Source: Chlamydiales bacterium (lineage in GTDB: Bacteria; Chlamydiota; Chlamydiia; Chlamydiales; JACKPQ01). From it: a DNA stretch of 64,000 nucleotides. Under the pieces are notes generated by a model. It was not told the origin of the DNA and did no database searches. It saw only the letters and a list, made by a program, of their open reading frames with translations. The stretch covers positions 1 through 64,000 of the forward strand of contig JACKPQ010000002.1 of the NCBI GenBank assembly GCA_024233435.1, written 5' to 3'. This document shows, piece after piece, positions 7,794-20,910 of the stretch (positions within the stretch are counted from its first letter, which is position 1; each line of letters begins with the position of its first letter). The translations under genes were made by a program, and so were the position numbers.

Positions 7794-9820
7794 TCTTCTT
7801 CAACATCCTTAAAAGGGGTGAAAAAACGCGGGCCATCTTCAATTTTAAGAAATGCCACGGGTTCAAATGGGATGAGGACATCGCTATCATTGTTTAAATC
7901 AGATATTCCGCTAACATCCAAATTCAATGACTCAATTTCAAATGCAGCTGGATTTTTTGAGAAGTTAATCAGTGCTAATCTCCCACTCATCTGGTTATCC
8001 AAAAGTTTCAGCTTTATATGACTCTCAGTATTTTGTACTTTAATGATTGTGTCAGCTAAAAACAAGTTATTTTTTTGTATGGAAGCTTCAATTTGCCCTG
8101 GCGCTTCTTTTGTGCCTGCTAGAAGTAAAATAGCATCGTCGAAATGATCGCGGCCTTTAATGGTATTTCCTTCAATGAGGAGTTGGGCCGGACCATCAAT
8201 GCTCGTGCTTAAAAACCCGATTGCTGTTCCCAGGGTGTCAACTTTGTTTCTTTGAAGGGCAAAGAAGCCTTGACCGGATTTTAGCTCGCCCATCAGCCCT
8301 TTTTCAACTTGGCGCAGATCGTTTTCAGCAATGGTAAAGCAAGAAGCACCGCCAAAGGCAATGCCAACGTTTGCATTTTCAATGGTATTTTGGCGGATAG
8401 CGACACGGCTCTCATCAACATCGCTAACAGCGATGCCCGCCCCCAGAAAGTGGTTGTTTTCAAAATACTTAACACCATTTGGACTTGCTGTCGCATCAAC
8501 ACCGCAGCCTATTAAGCTTACATTACTGATCACAAAATGAGCTGCTTGCCTAGCATCGATTCCATCTCCTTGGTTTTGCTCAATGTTAATCCCTCTGACT
8601 TGGTTGTTATCAGAAAAGGTTACTACAGCCCCATGTGGATTGGTCAATGTTGGTACCTTTTTGAGCGTTGCAGGATAGAACGTATCGTCTATCAGTAGGT
8701 CTGTGCCTGGGCCATGCAAGCGCTGGCCAGGCTTGAGAGCTATGCCCGAATCGAGATGGCGTGATGTACCATCTCCAGGCAAAATGTAAATGGTTTGGCC
8801 AGGTTTACTGTGCTGCTCGGCAAGAGCCAGCGAGTGAAAGGGCGCCTCAAAGGTTCCAGCTCCAGGCCACGTCATGGAGTTATCGACAAAAACAAGGGAT
8901 AAGGATTTGTGAGTCACTGGATCTTGCCCAAGTGCTGTGAGCTTGGTTTGTTTCATAGGGATAATTTCGCGACGAATAACGGGCTGTGTTAATAAACGCT
9001 GGCGACTCGCTTGACTGGAGCAACCAGGCTTGTAGTAACGCTCGTTCCACCGTTTTCCTTTGTAGATCAATGCGCTTGGAGAAAGCGGGAGACTAATATT
9101 AATATATCCGTTAATGCGCCCATGGAATAGACGATCGTATGAAAATGACCCTCCAATATCCACACAATCCAAAATACGCATATTTAAGCGCGCTAAACCA
9201 CCAAAGCTATTTCCAAAATTAAAGCCTGCAACTTCTTTGCGAAATAAGTAGTAAGGATCAAGCCCGAGGTATAAATTGATGGGCTCAAAAAAACCCCGAA
9301 TGGGAAAACCCACCTCAGCGTTCATGCCTCCGTATGCAGCTGAAAGACGCCGTGAAACGATCGCTACGTTATTTTCGAGTCCAACAAGACGTGCAGGGCC
9401 GCGTCTTTCGGTTTCAGCAACAGGAATGTAAAGATTGAAACGGAAATCGACGTTGTAGTTTAGAGCTTCTAATCCCATCCCCATCTGATGAGGAGATAGG
9501 CTTTTTTCTGAGCGAAAATCATAAAAACCATTGATTCCAAACGCCCAGTTTTCAAGAGCCATTAACCGAAAGCCCATGCCCAAGTTCCCAGCAAAGCGGC
9601 TATTGTTAAACATATGAACTCTACCGTCTAGAAAAGGCTGAAAGGGTTTTTGCCAATTGGGGGTTAAGAATCCATCTAATGATGAATACCCTTCATCATA
9701 GCCAATGCCCTTGCCCTGGCGTGTTCCTACACTAAAGCGGCATGAGGGGCCATGCACACAATCATCAGCAAATAAAAAGGCACAAGTTAGTAATGATAAT
9801 GCAAAAACGCGCGTATTCAA
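7790..9820 (-). CDS. Inverse-autotransporter-like barrel plus beta-helix surface protein (first of pair)
   Basis: A 676-residue paralogue of the following gene with the same architecture. The signal peptide is MNTRVFALSLLTCAFLFA. The N-terminal barrel, about residues 28-280, holds GKGIGYDEGYSSLDGF, PFLDGRVHMFNNSRFAGN, GINGFYDFRSEKSLSPHQMG and YIPVAETERRG. The linker is LTQPVIRREIIPMK. The C-terminal beta-helix has ILPGDGTSRHLDSG and repeated N-V-x-I-x-x-N strands. The barrel and linker are more alike between the paralogues than the passengers, as expected for a fixed anchor with a diversifying exposed part. Function is probably adhesion or host contact; no enzyme motif is visible. Confidence 0.75.
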   Translation of the reverse strand: MNTRVFALSLLTCAFLFADDCVHGPSCRFSVGTRQGKGIGYDEGYSSLDGFLTPNWQKPFQPFLDGRVHMFNNSRFAGNLGMGFRLMALENWAFGINGFYDFRSEKSLSPHQMGMGLEALNYNVDFRFNLYIPVAETERRGPARLVGLENNVAIVSRRLSAAYGGMNAEVGFPIRGFFEPINLYLGLDPYYLFRKEVAGFNFGNSFGGLARLNMRILDCVDIGGSFSYDRLFHGRINGYINISLPLSPSALIYKGKRWNERYYKPGCSSQASRQRLLTQPVIRREIIPMKQTKLTALGQDPVTHKSLSLVFVDNSMTWPGAGTFEAPFHSLALAEQHSKPGQTIYILPGDGTSRHLDSGIALKPGQRLHGPGTDLLIDDTFYPATLKKVPTLTNPHGAVVTFSDNNQVRGINIEQNQGDGIDARQAAHFVISNVSLIGCGVDATASPNGVKYFENNHFLGAGIAVSDVDESRVAIRQNTIENANVGIAFGGASCFTIAENDLRQVEKGLMGELKSGQGFFALQRNKVDTLGTAIGFLSTSIDGPAQLLIEGNTIKGRDHFDDAILLLAGTKEAPGQIEASIQKNNLFLADTIIKVQNTESHIKLKLLDNQMSGRLALINFSKNPAAFEIESLNLDVSGISDLNNDSDVLIPFEPVAFLKIEDGPRFFTPFKDVEEE

Positions 9821-9886
9821 ATTTTTAAACCTCTAAACTTACAATCGTTTAAAGGGACTTTAATTTCAACTTATTGCAAAGATTTT

Positions 9887-10351
9887 TTAACCATTTAGAC
9901 GCCATAGCTCAAAGTTAAGGTATCCAGCAAAAAGAACCCATAATGCATAGGGAATAAGTAAAAAAGCGCTAAGATGTGAAAAACGTCGAATCAAATAGAT
10001 CAGCGCACAAATCGTTAACCACAAAAGACTCATCTCAAAAAGAGCCGTGAGCATTAGCTGCTTGGAAAAAAAGAGATAAGACCACCCCATATTCAGAACT
10101 CCATTCACCGCAAACAAAATGATGACGCTTTTAAACTCTGTTGGCCTTGGTTTTAGGTTCCAAACCCTAATTAGGCAAATAGCGATCAGTGTAAACAAAA
10201 CAAGCCAGACAAAGCTTATCAGAGTTCCTGGTGGGTTGATGTAAGGTTTATTCAAGGTCTTGTACCACTCCATTCCTGACTGAGTAAACTCACCTCCTAG
10301 AAAGAGCGTAAGCAAGACCAGCAACACAATCACAATTGTAGAAATTTTCAT
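9887..10351 (-). CDS. tspO: TspO/MBR family protein
   Basis: Five-helix membrane protein of the tryptophan-rich sensory protein family that binds porphyrins and other hydrophobic ligands. Visible family marks are WYKTLNKPYINPPG at residues 29-42, FVWLVLFTLIAICL, LNMGWSYLFF and the terminal PYALWVLFAGYLNFELWRLN. The length of 154 residues is standard. It lies 26 bases downstream of the photolyase on the same strand and is very probably cotranscribed with it. A TspO next to a photolyase is known from other bacteria and suggests a light or oxidative-stress link, which is inference here. Confidence 0.92.
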   Translation of the reverse strand: MKISTIVIVLLVLLTLFLGGEFTQSGMEWYKTLNKPYINPPGTLISFVWLVLFTLIAICLIRVWNLKPRPTEFKSVIILFAVNGVLNMGWSYLFFSKQLMLTALFEMSLLWLTICALIYLIRRFSHLSAFLLIPYALWVLFAGYLNFELWRLNG

Positions 10352-10377
10352 ATGCCCTCCACGAGCTATCTCTCAGC

Positions 10378-11781
10378 CTATCTGAGAGTATTTTTGATTT
10401 TTTCAAAAGCAGCAAGTGCTTTATCTCTACCTTCTTTCAGGTCGATGATCGGTTTTGGATAGTTATGACCTAAATCTACACCCGATTGATTTAGAATGTC
10501 ATCACTTGCTTCCCATGGACAATGTAAGAACTTATCAGGCAACTTTGCAAGCTGCGGGATCCATTTTCGAACATATCTTCCTGTTGGATCAAACTTTTGC
10601 CCTTGCAAAACTGGATTAAAGATTCGAAAATAGGGAGCCGCATCAGCTCCACAACCTGAAACCCACTGCCAACTTACACAGTTGTTTGCACAATCTGCAT
10701 CACAAAGTGTATCCCAAAACCAAGCCTCTCCTTCTTGCCACGGAATCAATAGATGTTTTGTTAAAAAAGAAGCGGCAATCATGCGGGCACGGTTATGCAT
10801 GTAACCCGTCACCCACAATTCTTGCATTGCAGCATCAACAACGGGAATGCCTGTTTTTCCTTTTTGCCAGGCTCTTAGATGTTCCTTGTTCTTCGACCAG
10901 GGAAATTTTTTAAATTCTTCGCGAAGTGGTAAGTCAATGATTTGAGGAAAATGATAAAGAAGGTGATAAGAAAACTCACGCCATCCAAGCTCCGTTAAGA
11001 ACTTTTCTGTATTTGCATTTTGCGGTAAAACATCTATGGCTTTCCAAATTTGTCTAGGGCTAATTTCACCGAAACGTAAATGGGGGGAGAGCCTAGATGT
11101 TTTTTGTTCATCTAGAAAATCTCTGCCCCGAGCATATTCATTGAGTTCGTGTTTTATAAAATGGTCTAGCTGTTGCTTAGCACCCAGTTCACCAGGTCTC
11201 CAAGTTTTTTGCATTTCAGTTGACCAATCCGGGTAGCGTGGTTGTAAATCATCAATGGAATCACTTGGGATATCATGTTGAATCCATTTGGGATTTTTTA
11301 GTTTAACCGTTTCTATCGGGTCGAGATGTTTTAGGCATGCTTTCCAAAATGGGGTAAAGACTTTGAATGGTTTCTCTTGTTGGTTTGTGATCTGCCAAGG
11401 CTCCACAAGCAAATGACTGTTAAAGCTCTTTACGCCATAAGTGCTTTTCAGATGGCTTTTCAAGTTGGCATCTCTTTGTATTTCAAAAGGTGCATAACAA
11501 CGATTCCAAAAAATTTGGTCAACTTTCAACTCTTGTGCTATGGCTGGCAGGATTTTCGCTGGATCTCCTCGCTTAATAAGAACCGGGATATGATTTGAAA
11601 AAGCCTTTAAGCTTTGATAAAGCCACCACTTAGAAGCTCCTCCTAACGGCTTGAGGCCCTGTTGAGAACTCTCATCAAAAATGTATAGAAGTGCAACGTC
11701 TCCATCTATCGCTGCCTGGGTAATTGCTGGGTTATCTTGAAGCCTTAAGTCTTGTCTTAGCCATACCAAAGTTCGCTTCAT
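10378..11781 (-). CDS. phrB: Deoxyribodipyrimidine photolyase (class I photolyase/cryptochrome family)
   Basis: FAD-dependent, light-driven repair enzyme for cyclobutane pyrimidine dimers. The N-terminal antenna-binding domain starts LVWLRQDLRLQDNPA. The C-terminal FAD domain shows ELGWREFSYHLLYHFP, GIPVVDAAMQELWVTGYMHNRARM and DADCANNCVSWQWVSGCG, all signature class I blocks. It is full length at 467 residues. The ATG at 11781 is preceded by GAGGG at a short spacing. It sits after the rRNA operon terminator and before tspO. Whether it is a CPD photolyase or another repair photolyase cannot be told without alignment. Confidence 0.93.
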   Translation of the reverse strand: MKRTLVWLRQDLRLQDNPAITQAAIDGDVALLYIFDESSQQGLKPLGGASKWWLYQSLKAFSNHIPVLIKRGDPAKILPAIAQELKVDQIFWNRCYAPFEIQRDANLKSHLKSTYGVKSFNSHLLVEPWQITNQQEKPFKVFTPFWKACLKHLDPIETVKLKNPKWIQHDIPSDSIDDLQPRYPDWSTEMQKTWRPGELGAKQQLDHFIKHELNEYARGRDFLDEQKTSRLSPHLRFGEISPRQIWKAIDVLPQNANTEKFLTELGWREFSYHLLYHFPQIIDLPLREEFKKFPWSKNKEHLRAWQKGKTGIPVVDAAMQELWVTGYMHNRARMIAASFLTKHLLIPWQEGEAWFWDTLCDADCANNCVSWQWVSGCGADAAPYFRIFNPVLQGQKFDPTGRYVRKWIPQLAKLPDKFLHCPWEASDDILNQSGVDLGHNYPKPIIDLKEGRDKALAAFEKIKNTLR

Positions 11782-11826
11782 AATCCCTCACGTTGTTCTA
11801 TGATAGCTATTAAAAGAATTTTGAGC

Positions 11827-11855
11827 AAAAAAAAAGCCAGTCCGATTGGACTGGC
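11827..11855 (-). terminator. Intrinsic terminator of the rRNA operon
   Basis: GCCAGTCC and GGACTGGC form a perfect 8-bp stem with a four-base loop. On the minus strand the stem is followed by nine T residues. It lies just past the 5S gene and separates the rRNA operon from the photolyase gene. Confidence 0.92.
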
Positions 11856-11862
11856 GAAAAAA

Positions 11863-11978
11863 TGACTTGGCAACGTCCTACTTTTCCGTACTCTTGTGTA
11901 CAGTATCATCGGCGATGAAGGGCTTGACTACTGAGTTCGGGATGGGATCAGGTATTTCCCCTTCTCTAAAGTCACCAA
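11863..11978 (-). rRNA. rrf: 5S ribosomal RNA
   Basis: Complement of a 5S rRNA of about 116 bases. The conserved loop regions are recognisable, including CGAACTCAG and the CCGATGATACTG-like segment, and the two ends (CTTGGTGAC and the GCCAAGTCA-like 3' end) can pair. It is the last gene of the 16S-23S-5S operon. Confidence 0.92.
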
Positions 11979-11994
11979 GATAAAAAATTGGATT

Positions 11995-12027
11995 GATGAA
12001 AATTGCAAGTGTAATTTATTGCGACCA
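11995..12027 (-). other. 3' arm of the pre-23S processing stem
   Basis: GATGAAAATTGCAA at 11995-12008 is the exact reverse complement of 15174-15187, and 12013-12027 pairs with 15107-15122 with one bulged base. The two paired blocks bracket the 23S gene, as expected of the RNase III stem that releases pre-23S rRNA. Confidence 0.8.
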
Positions 12028-12050
12028 TTTTCTTCTAAATAAAGAAAAGT

Positions 12051-14997
<2,947 letters not shown>

Positions 14998-15106
14998 ACT
15001 TATCTTTATCTACAAGAGATAAAAGACAAATGGCGTTCTCTTATTTTTGAGTTCACTATTTTCTATATTTAATTCGAAAGTGCTTTCACACTTTCTGAAT
15101 ATTCTT

Positions 15107-15187
15107 TGGTCGCAATAAAATTGTAGTATTTATGTTTTTACCCAGCTTTTGGGTTAAACCCATGAATACTTAATTGCAATTTTCATC
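15107..15187 (-). other. 5' arm of the pre-23S processing stem, in the 16S-23S spacer
   Basis: 15107-15122 and 15174-15187 are complementary to bases just beyond the 23S 3' end (12013-12027 and 11995-12008). The remaining spacer of about 300 bases between 16S and 23S carries no tRNA gene that I can find; between the arms there is a small GGGTT/AACCC hairpin. Confidence 0.8.
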
Positions 15188-15211
15188 TTTCCAGATAACA
15201 CTAATGGCTGA

Positions 15212-15237
15212 TTTGACAGCACTAAAGAGACAGAGAA
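15212..15237 (-). other. 3' arm of the pre-16S processing stem
   Basis: This 26-base block is complementary, with about three mismatches, to 16931-16956 on the other side of the 16S gene. The placement outside both 16S ends fits the RNase III stem for pre-16S rRNA. Confidence 0.8.
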
Positions 15238-15299
15238 TACACTAAACTTGTTCAACCTGAATTCGAGCTTTACTGAGTAAAACTCGATTCTGTCCTTAA

Positions 15300-16847
<1,548 letters not shown>

Positions 16848-16930
16848 ATAAAAATTTGATATAAAAAAATTGTTTGGGGCGACTCGAGTCAAAAAATGAC
16901 TCTAATCACCACAAGCTCAGTGAATTTAAT

Positions 16931-16956
16931 TTCTCTGTCTCATTAGTACTGTCAAA
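16931..16956 (-). other. 5' arm of the pre-16S processing stem
   Basis: Partner of 15212-15237 (about 23 of 26 bases pair). It lies in the rRNA leader, roughly 85 bases before the 16S 5' end. A further small hairpin with a TGACTC arm lies between this arm and the 16S gene. Confidence 0.8.
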
Positions 16957-17025
16957 ACAACCTGCAAAGCTCTCAGGCTTTGCTATCTCTCCGTTTGGAG
17001 TCATCCTCCATTCGGCTAGATCTAC

Positions 17026-17055
17026 AATTTACAACACGCCCGATTTATTCCGCAA
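17026..17055 (-). promoter_or_regulatory. Candidate rRNA operon promoter
   Basis: Read on the minus strand, TTGCGG and TAAATT are separated by 18 bases, about 180 bases upstream of the 16S gene and about 75 bases past the end of nhaD. The match is modest; a start from further upstream is possible. No clear boxA antitermination element was identified. Confidence 0.35.
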
Positions 17056-17131
17056 ACCTTTTTCCGAACTTTTTTTCTTATTTTTTGGAAATATGGCTCA
17101 GAACATATTGTGAGCGGGGTCGAGTCCGAAA

Positions 17132-18388
17132 TTAAAATAATAAGTATATACTCATTCCAGCTAAATATCCGGCCAATACGGGCACAGAAACTTTGCGCAT
17201 GTAGCTAAAAAAGTCGACTTTTTCCATCCCCATTAATGCTACACCTGCCGACGATCCGATCAAAAGGATGCTTCCTCCAGTTCCAGCAGCGTAGGCAATC
17301 ATCAACCATAATTTTGAATCCATGGGAAATTGGCTCAAATCGTACATACTCATGGTAGCGGCTACTAGAGGAACGTTATCTATGATCGCTGATAGAATTC
17401 CGATGATGGTCACTATCCCCTCCTGCGTGGGAACGTGTATATTGAGCCAATTTGCCAGGGCCATCAACACCCCGGCGATATCCAATGCATCGATTGCGAG
17501 TAGTATCCCTAAGAAAAACAAGACGTTTGACACATCAATTTTTGTCAGGATATAAGGAACGCGCAAGTGCTGGCGACTTTCATATTTATGGTGCAGCACA
17601 TCTGTTACAAACCACAGCAGCGCTAAGCTCAGAAGCATGCCCATAAATGGAGGCAATTCTGTTGCCCAGTGAAAAAGTGGCACGAATATAAAGGCGCACA
17701 TCCCACACCAAAAGATCACGTGTGACCCTGGTTCGCGCGCTTCTAATTCTGCTCTATCACCAACTGGGGCGTATTTACCTTTTGCTTGACGCGCAAACCA
17801 CCAAAGCGGCACTAAAACTGAAACCAAACTTGGCATGAATACGTTTTTCATCACCGCTAATGTGGAAAGTTGACCATTAATCCATAACATGGTGGTTGTG
17901 ACATCACCAATCGGTGTCCACGCACCTCCTGCGTTTGCTGCCACAACGATAATGCATCCAAATAGAAATCGATCTTTTTTTGTTGGAATGAGTTTTCGTA
18001 TGATTGACACCATTAAGATTGTGGTGGTCAAGTTGTCGAGCAATGCTGATAAGCAGAATGCAAATGCCGCTACAATCCAAATGAGATATTTTTTAGAGCG
18101 TGTGTGTATGAATTCGATGATGGTGTTAAAGCCCTTGTGCGAGTCAATCAGCTCTACAATTGTCATTGCCGCTAATAAGAAGAATATAATTTGCGATACG
18201 TCGCTTAGGTTTTTAAGTAACTCTGTCAGGTTTTCTTTTACAGCCAGGTCGTGAGATAAAAAATAAATTGACCAGCCGATAACAGCAATGGACAAAGCAA
18301 CTGCGGTCTTATTCACTTTAATTGTAAACTCAAACGCGATGGCTAAGTAGCCAAGGATGAAAACAGTTAGAATTGCTAATGCCGCCAT
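17132..18388 (-). CDS. nhaD: NhaD-type Na+/H+ antiporter
   Basis: Integral membrane ion antiporter of the ArsB/NhaD (ion transporter) superfamily, which exchanges Na+ for H+. It has about 11-12 hydrophobic helices and the family blocks FALDNLTT-like (here SALLDNLTTTILMV), GGAWTPIGDVTTTMLW and the C-terminal LSAIIDNVPLVAATMSMYDL and GTGGSILLIGSSAGVALMGM. The length of 418 residues is normal. It is transcribed toward the rRNA operon, with no obvious terminator between them. Direct assignment to arsenite transport is unlikely given the NhaD-specific motifs. Confidence 0.9.
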   Translation of the reverse strand: MAALAILTVFILGYLAIAFEFTIKVNKTAVALSIAVIGWSIYFLSHDLAVKENLTELLKNLSDVSQIIFFLLAAMTIVELIDSHKGFNTIIEFIHTRSKKYLIWIVAAFAFCLSALLDNLTTTILMVSIIRKLIPTKKDRFLFGCIIVVAANAGGAWTPIGDVTTTMLWINGQLSTLAVMKNVFMPSLVSVLVPLWWFARQAKGKYAPVGDRAELEAREPGSHVIFWCGMCAFIFVPLFHWATELPPFMGMLLSLALLWFVTDVLHHKYESRQHLRVPYILTKIDVSNVLFFLGILLAIDALDIAGVLMALANWLNIHVPTQEGIVTIIGILSAIIDNVPLVAATMSMYDLSQFPMDSKLWLMIAYAAGTGGSILLIGSSAGVALMGMEKVDFFSYMRKVSVPVLAGYLAGMSIYLLF

Positions 18389-18414
18389 ATTGGCATACTA
18401 ATAAAAAGAATATT

Positions 18415-19359
18415 TTAAAGGCCAGCTTGAAGGATGTCGTGTAGGTGAATAATTCCAACGAGATGCTCGCCTTCTATAACGGGCAACACCATAATGCGCT
18501 TTTCCCCTTCCATTATCTTTAGAGCATCAAATGCCAAGACATCTGGTGTAACAGAAGAAAATGCTGTTTGCATAACATCCCCCAACCTTAAATGGGAAAC
18601 GCTTCCAGTCTTCTGCAGCAAGCGCCTCAAATCGCCGTCTGTAAAAATGCCAATTACCCGATCTCCATCGACAATCAAGACACATCCACAACGCTTTTGG
18701 GATAGTTCACTTAAAGCATCGGTTACTAACATGTTGGCATCACATAGGGGCAGAGCATCGCCTTTTAGCATGATGTCGCGCACGTGCATGGTTAGCTTTT
18801 TTCCAATGGCGCCAGCTGGATGGTTCATTGCATAGGCATCGAGACTAAATTGCTTTTTCTTCATTAGAGCAACGGTTAAGATATCGCCAAATATCAGCTG
18901 CAGAGCACTCGATGTCGTGGGGGCTAAATCAAAAGGACAGAGCTCTTTTTGTAGTGGAAGCTCCATAGCAAGATCACACAATTTAGCTAAACGCGAAGCA
19001 GGCTTTGAAACCCATGCTACTGTCTTGACATTTCTCATTTTCGCAAGAGGCATTAAATCGATGAGCTCATCACTTTCTCCACTTTTACTGAGCATAACAA
19101 GTAAATCGATGGGGTCGAGCATCCCAATATCCCCGTGAAGGGCGTCGGTCGGTGTCATGTGCTGCGCACGCGTGCCTGTTGAAGTCAAGGTCGTTGCAAG
19201 CTTCTCTGCAACAATCCCACTTTTACCCACACCGCTAAAGACAATTTTCCCCTTACATTGCAAGCATGCATCAAGCACTGCTTGCGCCTGTTTCATGTCT
19301 ACAGCGTCAAAGAATGCATTGATTAGCGCACGCTGATCTTTAAACAGTTTTTCTAGCAT
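18415..19359 (-). CDS. kdsD: Arabinose-5-phosphate isomerase (KpsF/GutQ/KdsD)
   Basis: Converts ribulose 5-phosphate to arabinose 5-phosphate, the first step toward Kdo for lipopolysaccharide. The SIS domain covers about residues 25-170 (FSGVGKSGIVAEKLATTLTSTGT, MLSKSGESDELIDLM). Two CBS domains follow (about 195-310), with IGIFTDGDLRRLLQ and LVGIIHLHDILQAGL. At 314 residues it is close to the usual length. In C. trachomatis the homologue is next to sucB; here about 6.6 kb of other genes separates them. Confidence 0.92.
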   Translation of the reverse strand: MLEKLFKDQRALINAFFDAVDMKQAQAVLDACLQCKGKIVFSGVGKSGIVAEKLATTLTSTGTRAQHMTPTDALHGDIGMLDPIDLLVMLSKSGESDELIDLMPLAKMRNVKTVAWVSKPASRLAKLCDLAMELPLQKELCPFDLAPTTSSALQLIFGDILTVALMKKKQFSLDAYAMNHPAGAIGKKLTMHVRDIMLKGDALPLCDANMLVTDALSELSQKRCGCVLIVDGDRVIGIFTDGDLRRLLQKTGSVSHLRLGDVMQTAFSSVTPDVLAFDALKIMEGEKRIMVLPVIEGEHLVGIIHLHDILQAGL

Positions 19360-19407
19360 ACCCTCATTTTGCTTGATTTCATGAAAAAAATCACATAAAA
19401 GAAAAAC

Positions 19408-20832
19408 ATGACAGATAAAAAGATTCCTATTGCGGTTGCCAGAGGTGATGGGATTGGCCCTGAGATCATGGAAGCCGTTCTCAAAATCCTAAAAGCTGCA
19501 AAAGCTCCCCTTGAGATCCACGAAGTTGAAATTGGGGAAAAGGTCTACTTAAGAGGCTCCTCTACAGGCATTGAGCCTGAGACGTGGGAGACTATTCGAA
19601 ATACAAAAGCTTTTTTGAAAGCGCCGATTACGACACCTCAAGGCGGGGGCTTTAAAAGCTTAAATGTAACTGTTCGCACCTCACTTGGCCTTTATGCCAA
19701 CATTCGCCCTTGTGTTTCCTACCATCCCTTCATTCAAACTAAACACCCAACGATGGACGTTGTCATCGTCCGTGAAAATGAAGAAGATCTCTATACGGGC
19801 ATTGAGTACCAGCAAACGCCTGATGTCACAGAATCAATTAAATTGATCACTCGCCCCGGCTCTGAAAAAATTTGCCGTTACGCTTTTGAATACGCCCTTG
19901 CCCGCGGACGTAAAAAAGTGACTTGCTTTACGAAAGACAATATTATGAAAATCTCTGATGGACTTTTTCACTCAGTCTATGAAGAGGTTGCAAAAGATTA
20001 TCCCAAGATCGAAAGCGAGCATTGGATTGTTGATATCGGAGCTGCCAAACTTGCTGACACACCCGAAGCCTTCGATGTGATCGTTCTTCCAAATCTATAT
20101 GGGGATATCCTCTCTGATGTCGCAGCTCAAATCAGCGGCTCGGTCGGTCTTGCAGGATCTGCCAACATCGGAGACCACGGCGCCATGTTCGAGGCAATTC
20201 ACGGCTCAGCGCCGCGCCGCGCCGGGCAAAATCTTGCCAATCCATCAGGTCTACTTCACGGCGCTATCTTAATGCTCTTGCATATTGATTTGCCAGATGT
20301 CGCAACGCTTGTTCACAATGCTTGGCTAAAAACCATCGAAGATGGCATCCATACTTACGATATTTTTACTGAAGGTGTCAGCAAGCAAAAAGTGGGCACT
20401 AAAGAGTTTGCTCAGGCTGTCATTGAACGCCTAGGTCAAACGCCCTCTCACTTAAAATCTGTAAATTATCCAAAAACTGTTCATGCAGCCAAATCAAAAG
20501 TAACCCGATCTCGACCTACCGATAGAAAGCTGCTCGGCGTTGATGTCTATTTTTATTCGACAGATGAAATGAACACCTTTTGCAAATCGGTCGAAAAAAC
20601 CAACGTCGCACCTTTTGAGCTCAAGCTGATTACAAATAGAGGTGTCCGTGTTTGGCCAGGGGGCATGAAAGAAACTTTTTGTGTCGATCATTGGAGAGCG
20701 CGTTTCATTCATGATAACTGCACACAAGCCAATATCGTTGATCTCCTTTCAAAGCTTTCGTCTTTTGACATCATCAAAACCGAAAATCTTTACTCGTTCG
20801 ATGGCAAGCCTATCTTTTCTCATCAAAACTAA
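19408..20832 (+). CDS. icd: Isocitrate dehydrogenase (NADP-type, long C-terminal form)
   Basis: Oxidative decarboxylation of isocitrate to 2-oxoglutarate in the TCA cycle. The first 330 residues are the isocitrate/isopropylmalate dehydrogenase fold: GDGIGPEIM, the substrate loop SLNVTVRTSLGLYANIRP, VIVRENEEDLYTGIEY, LPNLYGDILSDVAAQISGSVGLAGSANIG and the cofactor loop FEAIHGSAPRRAGQNLANP. A C-terminal extension of about 140 residues is like that of the Thermus-type enzyme. C. trachomatis lacks this step, so a full oxidative branch points to an environmental chlamydia. It is divergent from kdsD with only 48 bases between. Confidence 0.93.
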   Translation: MTDKKIPIAVARGDGIGPEIMEAVLKILKAAKAPLEIHEVEIGEKVYLRGSSTGIEPETWETIRNTKAFLKAPITTPQGGGFKSLNVTVRTSLGLYANIRPCVSYHPFIQTKHPTMDVVIVRENEEDLYTGIEYQQTPDVTESIKLITRPGSEKICRYAFEYALARGRKKVTCFTKDNIMKISDGLFHSVYEEVAKDYPKIESEHWIVDIGAAKLADTPEAFDVIVLPNLYGDILSDVAAQISGSVGLAGSANIGDHGAMFEAIHGSAPRRAGQNLANPSGLLHGAILMLLHIDLPDVATLVHNAWLKTIEDGIHTYDIFTEGVSKQKVGTKEFAQAVIERLGQTPSHLKSVNYPKTVHAAKSKVTRSRPTDRKLLGVDVYFYSTDEMNTFCKSVEKTNVAPFELKLITNRGVRVWPGGMKETFCVDHWRARFIHDNCTQANIVDLLSKLSSFDIIKTENLYSFDGKPIFSHQN

Positions 20833-20860
20833 CATCATAACCAATTAACTACCAGCTAGC

Positions 20861-20908
20861 TTGACAATTAACCTCTAAAAGAGGTAATATAACCTATATA
20901 AGAGGTTA
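20861..20908 (+). promoter_or_regulatory. Promoter with two phased operator palindromes
   Basis: TTGACA at 20861-20866 and TATAAT-like TAATAT at 20885-20890 (18-base spacer) precede the HTH gene. Two near-identical inverted repeats overlap it: TAACCTCT-AAA-AGAGGTAA at 20869-20887 and TAACCTAT-ATA-AGAGGTTA at 20890-20908. Their centres are 21 bp apart, two DNA turns. The last half-site AGAGG also stands five bases before the ATG and could serve as ribosome site. Confidence 0.8.
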
Positions 20909-20910
20909 TT

